A stretch of 64,000 nt of DNA, from positions 13,901,193-13,965,192 of the forward strand of contig JACGWO010000010.1 of NCBI GenBank assembly GCA_034509735.1, read 5' to 3'. The notes under the pieces were generated by a model. That model was not told the DNA's origin and did no database searches. It worked only from the letters and a program-made list of their open reading frames with translations. Of this stretch, positions 11,653-24,020 are shown in pieces. This DNA comes from Sesamum alatum. Its lineage: Eukaryota > Streptophyta > Magnoliopsida > Lamiales > Pedaliaceae. The position numbers and the translations under genes were made by a program. Position 1 is the stretch's first letter; each line of letters opens with the position of its first letter.

Positions 11653-11932
11653 AGGATAATTATATTTACATCCTCTAATCTATGGTCTGTTTACACTGAT
11701 TACTTCTGCTTTTTAAATAATTATATATACATCTATTAGAATGTAAATATTATTTACACAAATTATTTCTAGTTTTTAAAAAAATTACACTTACACTCCT
11801 CAAAAGTATCGACATTATTACACAAATTATTCTTATTTTTGACTATTAAGAGTGATTTCTATAATTATGCAAACGACAGGGATAGTTTGTGTAAATAGAC
11901 TATAAGTTAAGGAGTGTAAATATAATTATCCC
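11653..11932. mobile_element. 280-bp MITE with a 9-bp target duplication
   Basis: The ends GGATAATTATATTTACA and TGTAAATATAATTATCC are inverted repeats. The element is flanked by perfect AACCTATAA direct repeats at 11644-11652 and 11933-11941. A 9-bp duplication points to a Mutator-type MITE. A one-sided relative begins at about 49238 (GGGATAATTACATTTACAC). There is no coding capacity. Confidence 0.8.
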
Positions 11933-11941
11933 AACCTATAA

Positions 11942-12374
11942 CTATTAGATCACTGTACCAGTCAAAGAGTAGGACAACCCCGTTTACATTGTCTTTGTTA
12001 GTTGATGAAAAATTCTAGTTGATAATACACCATTTACATCATAGGATAAAATTGACCCTGATATGTTGGTTGTAATACTTCATTTACTTGTTGGGATAAA
12101 ATGTTGGATATAATGCGAAATGTATTATTTAAATTTTGTATCTCTACCAAAAAATCATTCTCTATTACTGCTGCGTCTTCTGTCAATACCCTAGGCTTTG
12201 CATTTTTTTGTTTTGCTAATTGACTTAATTAATGGCAAAGAGGTAATTGGTTGTAGCTAATAGGGAGATTTTTGTCATTTCACTTGAATGGACCCCACAA
12301 TTTTGTCCTGTTACTACACCAAGGCCATGTTTACTGCATGATATTAGACTATTATCTAGGCTTGATATTCTTGT
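11942..12374. other. Intergenic, nothing recognised
   Basis: AT-rich intergenic DNA. I see no ORF, repeat edge or RNA gene. Confidence 0.4.
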
Positions 12375-12383
12375 TAATCCATT

Positions 12384-12873
12384 GGGAAAAATTATTTTTT
12401 TAGTCCGTTATGCTCAATATTAATTTTAGTTCGGTAATTATGTCCATTTTTTTCTAAGCAGTCACTTGCAAAATTGATAAAATTTAGTCAGAATTAGGGT
12501 TCTTTACTCAATTTTCCGGCAATATTTTTAAAATCAGTCGAAAAATGCACACGTGGCAACCATTTGGTTAATTTACTACAATTTATACACGTGTACAACC
12601 ACATGTATTAGTTGTCGCTTGTACAACTACATGCATTAGGTGACATTCAAATTAAAATCCACCTCATTTCAATTGCCACATAGACTTAAAAATTTTCAAA
12701 ATATATTCAGTTGACATGCCATGTAATATTTTCGATCAAGAAATCAAAAATCGACCACTGAAGGACTAAATCACATCGATTTTGCAAGTTACCGCATTTA
12801 AAAAAAATGGGCATAATTATCGAACTAAAATTAAAATTGGGCATACTTAGCGAATTAAAAAAATAATTTTCCC
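12384..12873. mobile_element. 490-bp MITE with long terminal inverted repeats
   Basis: The left arm (GGGAAAAATTATTTTTTTAG onward) matches the reverse complement of the right arm for about 95-100 bases, with several mismatches. Flanking sequences are TAATCCATT (12375-12383) and TAATCCAAA (12874-12882), an imperfect 9-bp duplication fitting a Mutator-type or related element. There is no coding capacity. Confidence 0.75.
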
Positions 12874-12882
12874 TAATCCAAA

Positions 12883-14005
12883 GTAATGGCATGTTTACTA
12901 GCTTTTGGGCCAGCCCGTGATTCATCAGGCTGGCCCAGTACACATGCTGATATTGTTGTGATTCTAATCACCACTTCGGTGGTGATTGCCACAATTCAAA
13001 GCCCGCCCAACTTGATGAGTTTTCTTTGTTGACTTCGTTATCCTCAAGTTTTAGTAGCAAATGATCATTTTGCTCAGTTTCTTTCTAGTAATTTCCAAAT
13101 AACTTTGTTATGCGCTTTAATTGCACTTGACACTCTTTTTGAGTAGGTGGCATACTCTTCGAATGGGATCTTCTATTCCAACCCCATGTTTCATCTCCTA
13201 TTACCTGTTTAGATGAAAGCCACATGGTGAAAACTTGCAATTGAAAACTGCTCATAAGATATATTGAGCAAGAGAGAGGAAATTGCAAACTCATCCAAAC
13301 AAAATAGAAAACATAAGAAAAAAGAGTCCATGTTAAAGAGAGAGAGAGAGAAAAAGAAAGGAGAGAAGAGAAAAAAACTCAGAAAAAATTGAAGAAAAGA
13401 AAAAAAAAAAGAAAAAGTTGACAAAGAAAATAAAATAATATCCTTGCTTCCAAAAAGAAAGCAAAAGAAAAAGAGAAAAAAAAAAAAAAAGATATGGGAA
13501 CAATCTCTCCAAAAAAGGGCATAGTTCGAGAAGTCTTAAAACGTTTGGGGAGAAATGAGATTTAATTGCTTGATGGGTCACTTGAGAACTTTGAATAATT
13601 GTTCACTCATTTTTATTTTGAACTTCTTGGTTTTTAATATTCATTGCCTATAAAATTCCTACCCCAAACCAAAGCTCCATTATAACCAAAGTCAAAGAGC
13701 TTTTTGATTCATGTGCGTGTATGTTTTTAAGTGGTGGAGATTTGATGTATAAGCAAGCATATAGTGAAGCATTGTCATGGCAAGTTTTGAGTGAAGCACT
13801 TAGCCACATACACTCGAGCAATTGGGGAGCAATAAGAAAATCGTCCACTAGTTGCATGCATTTGATTTTGGTAATGATCATTATGTGGACGCTTGTTTCA
13901 AAAATTGTCGGGTCATCTCTATTATGAAGTGTGTAATTCTTGAAGTGTGCATTTGCATCTTGACTTGAGTGTCATATTTTGATTCTTTGCTCGAGGACGA
14001 ACAAA
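12883..14005. other. Intergenic DNA with a purine-rich low-complexity tract
   Basis: Between 13331 and 13495 the + strand is almost pure A/G (AGAGAGAG then AAAAGAAA runs). The ORFs called here are by-products of that composition. The part from about 13640 onward probably belongs to the LTR element whose end follows, but I recognise no protein domain in it. Confidence 0.5.
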
Positions 14006-14025
14006 AGGTTAAGTGTGGGGGTATT
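14006..14025 (+). other. Polypurine tract region of an LTR element
   Basis: AGGTTAAGTGTGGGGGTATT comes directly before an LTR beginning TGATAAGTG. The upstream TCGAGGACGAACAAAAGG is a familiar sequence just before the polypurine tract of some plant Ty3 elements. Confidence 0.6.
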
Positions 14026-14622
14026 TGATAAGTGTATAAATCTGTCACATTTTTATAAATATAAATATCCATTTTGCAAGTATTAAATGCTCCTAATCAT
14101 AAGATATTATTGCATTTTCAGCATAAATGAATTGATGAAAAGCAAAAAGTCAAATTTGAGCTGAAAAAGGAAACTTGAAGGCAATTTAGGAAAGACAAGA
14201 AATTATGGTAGATTTATAGATCCGGGTAGACGTGCCCATGCTTTACTTGACAAACGAATCTACAGAAAAAAGGAAAGAAACGATTTTTGGTGCTGAAATT
14301 AAGGGTGATTGTTGGATAGATTGTAGAAACTCTCCCATTAAGGAAGCTAGCTTGGATCAAGTGATGTGATTAACTAAGATTAAGTAATCGTGTATCTACC
14401 CCATTTTGTGTCCATGTCATCAGGGTGTGACTAGTATAAATAGGTAGGTCCTTTCATTTGTAGAGAAATCTTAGAATTGAATTTTCTATCTTCTACTTAT
14501 TTTCTTAGTACTAATATTTTAATGAAGTTCTACATTTCTTTTGTGTTCTTTCGTTAATATGTTAGGCCAATTTTAATATTTTTCGGTTGCAGTTACGGTA
14601 AATGCTTGATTTGACTTCAACA
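14026..14622 (+). repeat. 3' LTR of a Ty3-gypsy element (coding part not recognised)
   Basis: It starts TGATAAGTGTATAAATC after a polypurine tract and ends about TTCAACA at 14622. It has a promoter-like TATAAATAGG near 14436. The element's pol is not present next to it; upstream sequence holds no recognisable domain, so this is a truncated copy. The right edge coincides with the start of the copia block. Confidence 0.6.
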
Positions 14623-16627
14623 CTATACTGTAACGATATGTGGATCGTCCTAGGAGGAAGCGCGATAATTAAAAAACAAGAAACGTAAACATACATAAAT
14701 TATGGAATTTAAAGAAGTCGTTCAGGGGTGTTCCCTTGAACCTCCTGGGCGTTCTGTGTATCTCATGAATTAAAAGGAAAAGCATGTAGCATTCATGGAG
14801 GCCATAGGGTTGTAATGAAGAGAATACAAGAAACGAGACTTGCCCGTTGTAGTCTTTCTTCATACCGCTACACGCGTTGTTCCACGTTTTTCCATCGAGA
14901 TCCCAAAGTAGGAACCCTCTACATCATCCATGCAATTCACCGGATCTTGATTTTCCGTAATAGCAAGAGATCAAGAAGAATAAGGGAGGACGAATCAACC
15001 TAGCGTTATGAATTAACATGATCGATTCGTCTAGTGTTCCTTCGTATCAAAGACAAGGAAACAAAGGCTTTCTTGGAGTGAAGAGAGGAGAGGGGACGAG
15101 ATTGAGAGGGAGGGTGGTCGGCTGTGTGTGTGTGTGTGTGTATGTGAGATGAATATAGAGATCAGTGTGTGTGTGTGTTTTGAGTATTTATAGGAAAAGG
15201 GTTTTCCTATTCCTACTCAAACTCTCTTAAGAGAGGCACACTTGACTAGGATTTTGACCTAGTCAAATCCTAGTCAACCTAGGCTATGATTAAGTCAAAC
15301 TTAATCATTGCCCTTCATCTCATCAAGCCCTCTAGAATCAATTTCATTCGTCCATCCTTTGATCAGCTTTATGGAATATTTTAAATCCTATTTAAAATAG
15401 TCCATTGAGCCTCTAATAAATATCAAGTAAATGATTGAGCCCAACAAATAATATTTCCATTTAGTTAAAGACGGAAATAGCCCATTCGATAAATCCTATT
15501 TATGAGTCAAGTTTATTTAATCTAATTAAAGACTTGACACTCCAAGAAGAGAATCAATTTAATCTAATCAAATTATTTGATCTCCCAGAATTAATTTTAA
15601 ATTAATTCTTCCGTTACCGGTGAATTGTGTGTGACTCTTTAGGTTCACCCTCAGCTAAACTTGGCCGAATATCCAATCATCATATGACGGGAATTCATCC
15701 GTCACCATGGGTGGCCGTCTAGCAACGGTCCATGACACTAGAGACTAGGTGAATTTTATGGCGTGAACATTTAGTTTCTTGAGCACGCATGTCCTTCCGT
15801 CTACAATCTCACAACCACAATCTAGGGTATGGACTTTAGATGTCGATACCCATTCTTGACTTAAGCCTAGGCTCATCCACACTAAACGTTACTGAGATCA
15901 CATCCCACTGTTCAGTCATTGTGACCACAGATTTATAGAGGACGAGTCTCAGAGTATAAGTGAGACACTACTATTAATCGTTGGACAGGAGATGGATTCT
16001 ATCTTGGGACGTACTGTCCACACTACATATCTTGACTGCATTAGATAGGGCTTGTAGCAACTGAGTCTCTTGACTTGGAAGCTTATTGCCAAACCTAAGA
16101 TACAAGCATGGTGTGTATGTGACCATAGTAGTCCCCTTCGAGGACCAATCTCGTACTATCTGAACCGGGAATCCAAGTTATACCGACCAACCCACTCAAG
16201 ATTTCCCATATGATGATTCCCACGAGTCACCTCAATCAGCCAGCACCGAGCTGGCTAACCACTAATTTCACCGACGACTTTCTTTCCTTGTCGATGAAAT
16301 GTGACTGCAATCACTTAGTGCAAGTCTCAAATGGACCTTCAATACCCAATCTCGAGGTCCTTGACTTGGAGTATTTTAGACCGATCAACAGAAACTGATT
16401 TCATGACTTGCCATCCTATGCGCAGTCTAGTTTCTTGGATTAGCCTTTCGGTCTGTGGGCTTTGGTTGTGCATTGAACAGTTATACATATCAAAGCAGTA
16501 AGTGAACATAATCAAAGTATTAATGCTGAACATCACTTTTATTCAAAGTAAAATTTATTTAAACACCTAATGTCAGAAATAGGTTACATAAGCCTAATAA
16601 GATCGGCTTCACGGTCACCTATTCCAA
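14623..16627 (-). repeat. Long LTR of the first (minus-strand) copia copy
   Basis: The LTR is about 2 kb. On the minus strand it starts after a purine tract (GTGGGAGATTTTTTGG) with GGAATAGGTGACC and runs leftward to about 14623. It is homologous, in opposite orientation, to 19714-21750: for example 15690-15770 matches 20600-20670, and a GGAACAACGC block near 14880 matches one near 21661. It contains a (TG)n tract at 15123-15142. Small ORFs inside are not genes. Confidence 0.75.
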
Positions 16628-16639
16628 AAAATCTCCCAC

Positions 16640-17440
16640 TCGACCTAAAGCCAATCACTCATATGCCTTAACCCCATCTTCTCAAGATGTTGCGTATGAG
16701 CAATTTGTGACATGGGCTTTGTCAAAGGATCTGCTGTATTGTCTGTTGAGCTGACTCGGTCCATCGAACGTCACTTCTTCCTACCATTTCCCTCAATCGG
16801 TGGTAGCGTCTAAGTATGTGCTTGGATCGGTGATGAGATCTCGGTTCCTTTGCTTGCGAAATAGCCCCATTTTTATCACAGAAGATAACTACTGGCTCGG
16901 CAATGCTAGGCACCACAACCAACTCTTGGATGTAGTTTCTCATCCAAATCACTTCCTTGGCAGCTTCCGAAGCTGCTATGTATTCAATCTCAGTGGTGGA
17001 ATCGACTGTGGTGTCATGCTTGGAACTTTTCCAAGCCACCACTCCACCATTAAGTCTGAAGTAGCCCGATTAAGACTTGGCATCATCATCGTCCGACTGG
17101 AAGCTAGCGTCATTAAAACCTTCCAGTATCAACTCTGCACCACCATAGGCAAGAATATATCCTTAGTCATCCTAGGTACTTAAGGATACTCATGACCGGA
17201 TTCCAATGTGCATCGCATGCGTAGGACCGATATCTACTAGTTACACTCAAAGCGTAAGCGACGTCCGGCCTAGTGCAGTGAACGACATATTGGATGCTGC
17301 CTATGGCGGAAGCATAGGGGATGACTTTCATCCTTTAAGCTCCTCATCAGTCTTGGGAGACTGTTTCTTGGACAACTTGATCCCATGTCTCATGGGAAGG
17401 AAACCTCGTTTGGAGTTATCCATGTTGAATGTCTACCTGA
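16640..17440 (-). pseudogene. Ty1-copia RT end and RNase H, first copy, 5'-truncated
   Basis: The minus strand encodes the end of copia RT (RGFLPMRHGIKLSKKQSPKTDEELK, then IPYASAIGSIQYVVHCTRPDVAYALSVTSRY, about 17200-17430) and RNase H (VAWKSSKHDTTVDSTTEIEYIAASEAAKEVIWM, 16950-17042), with a terminal ADPLTK-like region and LTR beyond. Frame changes and stops are present near 17160 and 17040. Homology to copia stops near 17440, inside RT, where the oppositely oriented second copy begins. Confidence 0.9.
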
Positions 17441-17459
17441 TTAGGTACCAGTCTCAAGT

Positions 17460-19705
17460 CTTTGATACAGTTTAAGGAATACAGACTTGAAGTCGGACCA
17501 GTTGTAAGATTAAAGCCCTTCGGTCGGACCGAGGAGGGGATTATTTAAGTGGTGAATTCCTTGATTACCTAAAAGAGAATGGAATTCTCTCTCAGTTGGA
17601 CTCCTCCTAGTACACCATAATTGAACAGTGTGTCCGAAAGGAGGAATCAGACCTTGTTGGACATGGTCCGGTCCATGATGAATTTTACCGAACTGCCTTT
17701 GTCCTTCTGGGGATACGCTCTTGAGACGGATACCAAGCTTTTGAACATGGCGCCATCTAAGAAGATATCAAAGACACCAATATGAGATATGGCATGGCAA
17801 GCCTGCACTCTACAAATACTTGAAAGTGTGGGTACCCTCGCATACGTAAAGAGATTAGTGGGAGATAAATTGGACCCAAGGTCTAGTTTATGCAGGTATT
17901 ATTTCTATGATCCATCCGAGCCAACGATTTTTATCCCACAGAGCGTAGTATTCTTGAAAAAAGGATTTTCCATCAGATAGCCGATGCTGATGAGAAAATG
18001 GTGATGTCATTTGCACCTATAGTTCCCAATGATGATGTCCCAGTCCTTCGTAGGTCAGCCAGAGTGTCTCAACCACCTGATAGGTATGGGTTTCTAGGCA
18101 TGACTGGTCAATTGGATAATGATCCAAAGACGTAGGGAGAAGCAATGTTGAAAACCGATTCGGATAAGTGGCGTGAGGCCATAAAATTTGATATGGACTC
18201 GATGGGTTCAAACCAGGTTTCGAACCTAGTGGATCCACCCAAGGGCGTCAAGCCTATACGATGTAAATGGGTCTACAAACGTAAGCTTGGAGCTAACGGG
18301 GAGGTTACGACCTTCAAAGCCAGACTTGTGGCGAAGGGTCATACTCAACGACCTGGGGTCAATTTTGAGGAAACCTATTAGCCCGTAGCAATGCTTAATT
18401 CCATTTGGATACTGCTTGCCATAGCAACTTGGTTTGACTATGAAATATGACAAATGGACGTGAAAACCACCTTCCTTAGCGGTTTCGTTGAGGAAGAGAT
18501 CTATATGGATCAATCGGAGGGTTTCACATCTATTGGAGAAGAGCAGAAGGTCTGCCATCTCCCAAGGTCCATCTATGGCCTCAAATAGGCTTGTCGAAGC
18601 TGGAACATATGCCTTTATGAAGTCATACAGGGGTATGATTTTATCAAGAACTAGTTTGACCATTGTGTATACAAGAAGGCCAATGGGAGCTCAGTTACAT
18701 AGCTTGTGCTTTATATGAATAACATTGTGCTCATTGGGAATGATACTAAGATATTAGGAGATACTAAAGATCGGTTGTTCACTCAATTTTCCATGAAGAA
18801 TATGGGTGAGGCTTCCTACATCCTTGGCATCAAGATCTACAGGGATAGATCTAGAAGGATGTTGGGGAATGACCCAGTCCTCGTATATTGAGAAGGTCTT
18901 AAAGAGATTCAAAATGAAAATCTCAAAACAAGGATTCCTTCCTATGAGGCATGGGATTAAGTTGTCCAAGAAACAGTCTCCTAAGACTGATGAGGAGCTT
19001 AAGTGAATGTCGGACATCCTTTATGCTTCAGCCATAGGCAACATTCAGTATGATGTCCGATGCACTAGACCTGGCGTGGCTTTCGCTTTGAGCGTAACAA
19101 GTCGATATCAAGCGTGTCCTAGAGAGGCACACTGGAGTGCACACAAGATCATTCTTAAGTACCTAAAAAGGATGAAAGATATGTTCTTTATTTATAGTGG
19201 TAGAGAATTGATACTCGAAGGCTACAACGACACTAGCTTCCAGTCAAACGATGACAATGCCAAGTCCAAGTTGAGTTTTGTATTCAAACTAAACGATGAC
19301 GTGGTTGCTTGGAAAAGTTCCAAGCGGACTACCACAACGGATTCCACCATAGAGTCTTAATACATAGCGGCTCCAGAAGCCGCTAAGGAGGTAGTTTGGA
19401 TGAAGAATCATATCCAAGAGTTGAGTGTAGTGCCTAGCATTGCTGAGCCGGTAGTTATCTTCTGTGATAACAATGGGACAATAGCATAAGCAAAGGAATT
19501 GAGATCTCATCACATATTCAAGAATATTCTTAGACGCTACCATCTTCTTAGAGAGATGGTCAACAGAGGTGACGTTCGGATGGACCGAGTTAGCTCAGCA
19601 GAAAACATAACAGATCCACTTGCTAAGAAAGTATCGTAAATTGCTCATACTCGGCATCTAGATAAGATGGGCTTGAGATCAATGGGTGATTAGATTTAGG
19701 TCAAG
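17460..19705 (+). pseudogene. Ty1-copia integrase, RT and RNase H, second copy, 5'-truncated
   Basis: The + strand runs in element order: integrase core end (KEYRLEVGPVVRLKPFG near 17475, then MVRSMMNFTELPLSFWGYALET near 17660-17720), the linker KPASYKYL-like region and YVKRLVGDKLDPRSSLCRY, RT (KWVYKRKLGANGEVTTFKARLVAKGHTQRPGV, 18267-18360; DRLFTQFSMKNMGEASYILGIKIYRD, 18763-18845) and RNase H (VAWKSSKRTTTTDSTIES, 19300-19360), ending ADPLAKKVS. Several stops occur (for example TAG near 18380 and TGA near 19004). The copy lacks gag, protease and the integrase zinc domain. Confidence 0.9.
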
Positions 19706-19713
19706 TCAGAGAT

Positions 19714-21750
19714 TGTTAGAATAGGTGACCAGAAAGGCAACTAGATTGACAACTTGATGTAATGTAATATTATGTAATGAATAAGATGAGTATTTGTTAC
19801 CATTGGCATTATCTTTGTTGTGCTCATTCCAGTATGTTTATTTCTTTTCACATATATCACAACAAAGCCTATAGACCACACAAATAACTCATGTAGTAGG
19901 CTCACGCATTGGATGGTGGTTATAAAACCAACTGATAAAAGATTGGGTTTTAAAACGTTCTAAGTCGAGGACCTCGAGACAGGGTATTCAGAGTCCTATT
20001 GAGACTTGCGTTCATATCGTATTCATTGGATGAGTATCGTGTTTCATCAACGATAGACGTTGGATGTCTATACGATCTTAGTGGGTTGGTCGACTGGGGT
20101 CCGCCCTACTAAACTAACTCATGGGGATCGTCATATGGAAGCCTTGGAGGTTTGGTCGGTATAAATGGAGTTCCTCGATTCCGATAGTACGGGAGTAGTC
20201 CTCGGACTTGAGGAACCACGACAGTCATGTGCACACAATGGTTGTATCTTAGATCTGGCGAGAGGTGATCGTGTCGCGGACATGTTCATTATATATCTTG
20301 TCCAGTCTAGTCAGAATGTGTAGCGAGTACGGTGGGTTTCAAGAAAATAATTTGTCCCCTGTTAGTATGTGACAGAGGTATTTTTTATACACTCGAAGAC
20401 ACAATTATGGTGCTTAAACCTATGGCCATAATAGTTGATCGAGCAGGGAAAAGTTTCCTATATCAATGCAAAAAAGTATATATAGTCTCGAGTATTAGCA
20501 TAGTTGCCTATTCCAGAATGGGAACCGATGCCTAATTCCATTCCCTAGACTAAGGTCGAGAGATGGCAAATGGAAGGACCGTACCCATGCGAAATAGGGA
20601 GCTTAAATGTTCACGCCAAAATTCATCTAGTCTCTGGTGCCATGAAACGTTACTAGACGACCACCCATGGTAGCGGGTTTCTGTTGGACACAAGCTTAAG
20701 TCTAGCTGAGGGTGAACCTAAAGAGTCATACACAAAATCAATGAGGAGGTGAAGGAATTGACTTAGAGTTGATTCCGGAAGATAATAAATAATTAGATTA
20801 TTTATATGATCTATTGGATGGACAGACCAATATTGTATCCGACCCATGATTAATTAATAAATAAGATTTATTAATTAAAGAGTGTTATGGGCTTAGGTCT
20901 TTTAATTGGATTAAAATACTATTGGGCGTTATTTAGTTGGACCTTGATTAAATTGGAGTTAATTCATAGGTATTATTGGGCTTATTATAATTAGATTAAA
21001 ATGAAGCCCGGTCCATTAAATTGTAGCCCAAGGGACAAGTTAATCCCATTTTTGGAGAGGGAAGAGTTGGACTCTTCCCATAAGTGGATAGGGTCGATTT
21101 TAGCTTCTCTTTGGAGCACACAATTGGCACCTACTATTCTTAGGTGATGAAGACTTGTTCCTTTTGGAAAGGAACAAGTCAACTCCCTTCAAGCCTCCTT
21201 TACTTGGTGTGATTTGCTCATACCTTGTAAAGTGGATGCTTGATTGAAGGTTAATGGATGATTGATTGGAATGAATCTAGACATCTTTAGGATGTATCTA
21301 GACACATTTTAATAGTCTCATTAATTATGTATATATATAGGTATATACATATTCATCATAAAGAAGAAGTACATATCGTTTTTGCAAAAGAAAATCCACT
21401 TGCTCCCTCACTATAGCCATTCTCGGCCGCCACCTCTCCCTCTCTATCTTATCTCTTGTTTCTTCATTTATCTAAGATCAATTGAAGTGCAAAGCAAGAC
21501 AAAAGAATACACTAATACGATAGTGTAGTCCTTATGTTCTTGTCTTCCAAAGGTTCGTTTTTCTCTAGCAAGAAAATGAAACCTCTTCCGGTGTGGTGTG
21601 GACATCGTTAGAGGACTTTTACACTTCGAGTCTAAGTGAATGGATCTACGTGTTGAAAGGGAACAACGCACGTAGCGGTTTACGAAGAAAAGCTACGAAG
21701 GTAACGGTTACTTTATTTTATGTGGTTTTTTGTATTACCTTTTTCTTTGT
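19714..21750 (+). repeat. Long LTR of the second (plus-strand) copia copy
   Basis: It starts TGTTAGAATAGGTGACC at 19714 and extends about 2 kb. It is the inverted counterpart of 14623-16627. The right end is not sharp: homology to the left LTR fades near 21700-21750, shortly before the Tat-like pol begins. A short (TA)n run lies at about 21328-21340. Confidence 0.7.
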
Positions 21751-21799
21751 TCCCTATATGATGCAACCTTTATTGTATCCATATCCTACATCGAACACC

Positions 21800-23882
21800 C
21801 GAGAGAGCACCCAAGGGCACACCCCTTGGGATAAACTTCATTATGTTTTAAAATGCCTCTCTTTTTTGCGCTTCTGCTCGCACTCCCGAGCAGATCCACC
21901 CTCTTCAAAAAACCCATCTATCGCGTCAGTAAGGTATTATACGGTGTCGAACAGCACTACCTTGAGGTAGAAAAGTTAGCATATGCTTTGGCAGTAACAA
22001 CACGTAAGCTACGTCCTTATTTCTATCACATTCTATTATCGTTTGTACTAACACTCCCCTGCGAGCAACGTTGGGGAAAGCTAAAACTTCAGATAGGATG
22101 ATCAAGTGGTATGTGAAGCTCAGTGAATATGGCATCTCCTACCAGCCCAGACTGGCCATTAAGGCTCAAGCACTAGCTGAATTCATGACCAAGGCAACAT
22201 CGACAAAGGAGGACGAAAGAAAATGGCTTTCACATATAGATGGCTCCTCCACCATTGCTGGCGGTGGAGCTGGAATTGTCCTCACCAGCCGAAAGGAAAA
22301 GAACTGGAGTATCCTTGAGATTTGATGTCAAGGCCTCATCCAATGACGCCGAGTACGATGCCTTTATAGCAGGCATCAAGATGGCACTTGATATAGGAGC
22401 TAGGAACCTAACTGCCTATTCAATTACCATCTGGTGGCCAACCAACTAGGAGGCACATTTGATGTCAAGGAGGATCAAATGAAGCAATACCTCCAAGAGA
22501 TAAGTGAGCTCAAGAGCGGGTTGAAAAGCTTCTACCTCCATTAAATCCCTAGCACCAAAAAACACCAATGCAGACTATCTTGCCCGGCTGACTAGCTCCC
22601 TAGCCGATTGCAACACCCACCCTTACCATCACTGTAAGAACCCTTACTAAAACTTCTCCTATACCGACATCAATGTCTTGCAGATCAGCACAAATTGGAG
22701 GAAACCCCTCCTAGACTACCTACATGAAGGAATCCTTCCTGTTGATGAAAACGAGGTATCTCGCTTAAGGAGTAGGGCAACTAGATTTACTTATTGGGAG
22801 GAATCCTTTACAAATGCAGCTTCGCTCAACCCTACCTTCGATGCTTATCTGTAGCGGAAGGCAAAATCGTACATGATGTGCATGAGGGAGCTTGTGGATC
22901 CCACACATGTAGTACGACTCTTGCAGGTAAAACCCTAGGAGTCGGGTACTTCTGCCCAACACTCAAGAAGTACGCGATGGAGTGGGTGAGCAAGTGCGAG
23001 CAATGCCGAAAGCACACCCCACTCATCCACGTACCAACTGTAATATTAAAGGCCTTTTCAGCACCTTGCCTATTTTTCCAATGAGGAATGGACATAGTGG
23101 GTCATTTCCCAACTGTGCAGGGACAACGCAAATTCCTGTTGGTAGCAGTGGACTACTTTAGCAAGTGGGTGGAAGTTGAGCCCCTTACTAAAATTATTGA
23201 AAACGAAGTGCTCAAATTTCTCTAGCAAAACATAGTTGGCAGGTATAGCTTAGCTCATGTACTTATTCTGACAATGGTTGTCAGTTTCACGACTGAAAAA
23301 TCCAAGGTTGGTGTGTCGACCTAGGCATCTAGCAGCACTTCACTTCGGTGGGCTACCCTCAAGCTTATGGGCAAGTAAAAGTCACAAATCGCATCCTGGT
23401 GCAAGGCATCAAGACCAAGCTGGAACAAGTAGAAGGGCAATGGGTAGACACCTTGCTCACCCCAGATCAACCATGCGAGAGACACCTTTCAACTTGGTGT
23501 ACGACTCAAATGTTGTTTTCCCTACTGAAGCAAGACTAGAAACCTTCTTAATCTAGCACTACGAGCAGGAAGGCGATGATGCCCTGTTGCATTACCAAAT
23601 TCGACTTAGTAGATGAGGTCCGAGAAGAGCTCGAACTCACATGGAAAGCTACAAGAAAAAGGTGGTTAACGCCTACAACAGAAGGGTTAAAAGGAGAGAA
23701 TTCCAGGTGGGAGATTTTGTACTCAGGCGAGCACGTCCCCTCAAACCAGTAGAAAAGCTGGCTCCCAACCAGGAAGGTCCTTACAAAGTAACTAAGATTG
23801 TCAAGTTTGGAGCATATGAGCTGTAAGACATAGATGAAAGAAAGCTCTCCCATCCATGGAACGCATATAACCTTAGGAAGTT
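21800..23882 (+). pseudogene. Tat-like Ty3-gypsy RNase H, second RNase H and integrase, broken
   Basis: In order: end of the RT-linked RNase H (PIYRVSKVLYGVEQHYLEVEKLAYALAVT, about 21910-22000), a linker (LAIKAQALAEFMTKA, about 22155-22200), and a second RNase H-like domain (WLSHIDGSSTIAGGGAGIVL, 22225-22290; DAEYDAFIAGIKMALDIGARNL, about 22348-22410). Then come the integrase H2C2 zinc domain (HDVHEGACGSHTCS and CEQCRKH, 22870-23010), the core (AVDYFSKWVEVEPLTK, 23148-23190), and a GPY/F-type end (NQEGPYKVTKIVKFGAYEL, 23765-23822). Two RNase H domains in tandem mark the Tat clade. There are many stops and frame changes. Gag, protease and RT are missing; the left edge abuts the copia LTR. Confidence 0.88.
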
Positions 23883-24020
23883 ATATTCTTTAAAATCTGT
23901 ACTCTTTACTTACAACCTTACTATTCTTGTAATCAACATTACCTCACATGAATAAGAACAATCCTTATTCTCTACTTCACGTTGTTCGCAGGATCATTAA
24001 CCTGCTGGTTTCAGTTCTTT

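Larger units (their letters stand above)
14623..21750. repeat. Large imperfect inverted repeat made of two copia copies, head to head
   Basis: The two copia fragments point away from each other from a junction at about 17440-17460, and each carries its 3' LTR outward. RT, RNase H and LTR sequences therefore form an inverted repeat with arms of about 2.8 kb (left) and 4.3 kb (right, which has extra integrase and RT sequence). The spacer at the junction is essentially absent. Confidence 0.8.

Noticed and set aside
13209..13581. Phe/Ser-rich minus-strand ORFs
   Set aside because: They are translations of the purine-rich low-complexity tract.
18226..18663. 145-residue minus-strand ORF
   Set aside because: The + strand here encodes copia reverse transcriptase in several short frames; the minus ORF is its shadow.
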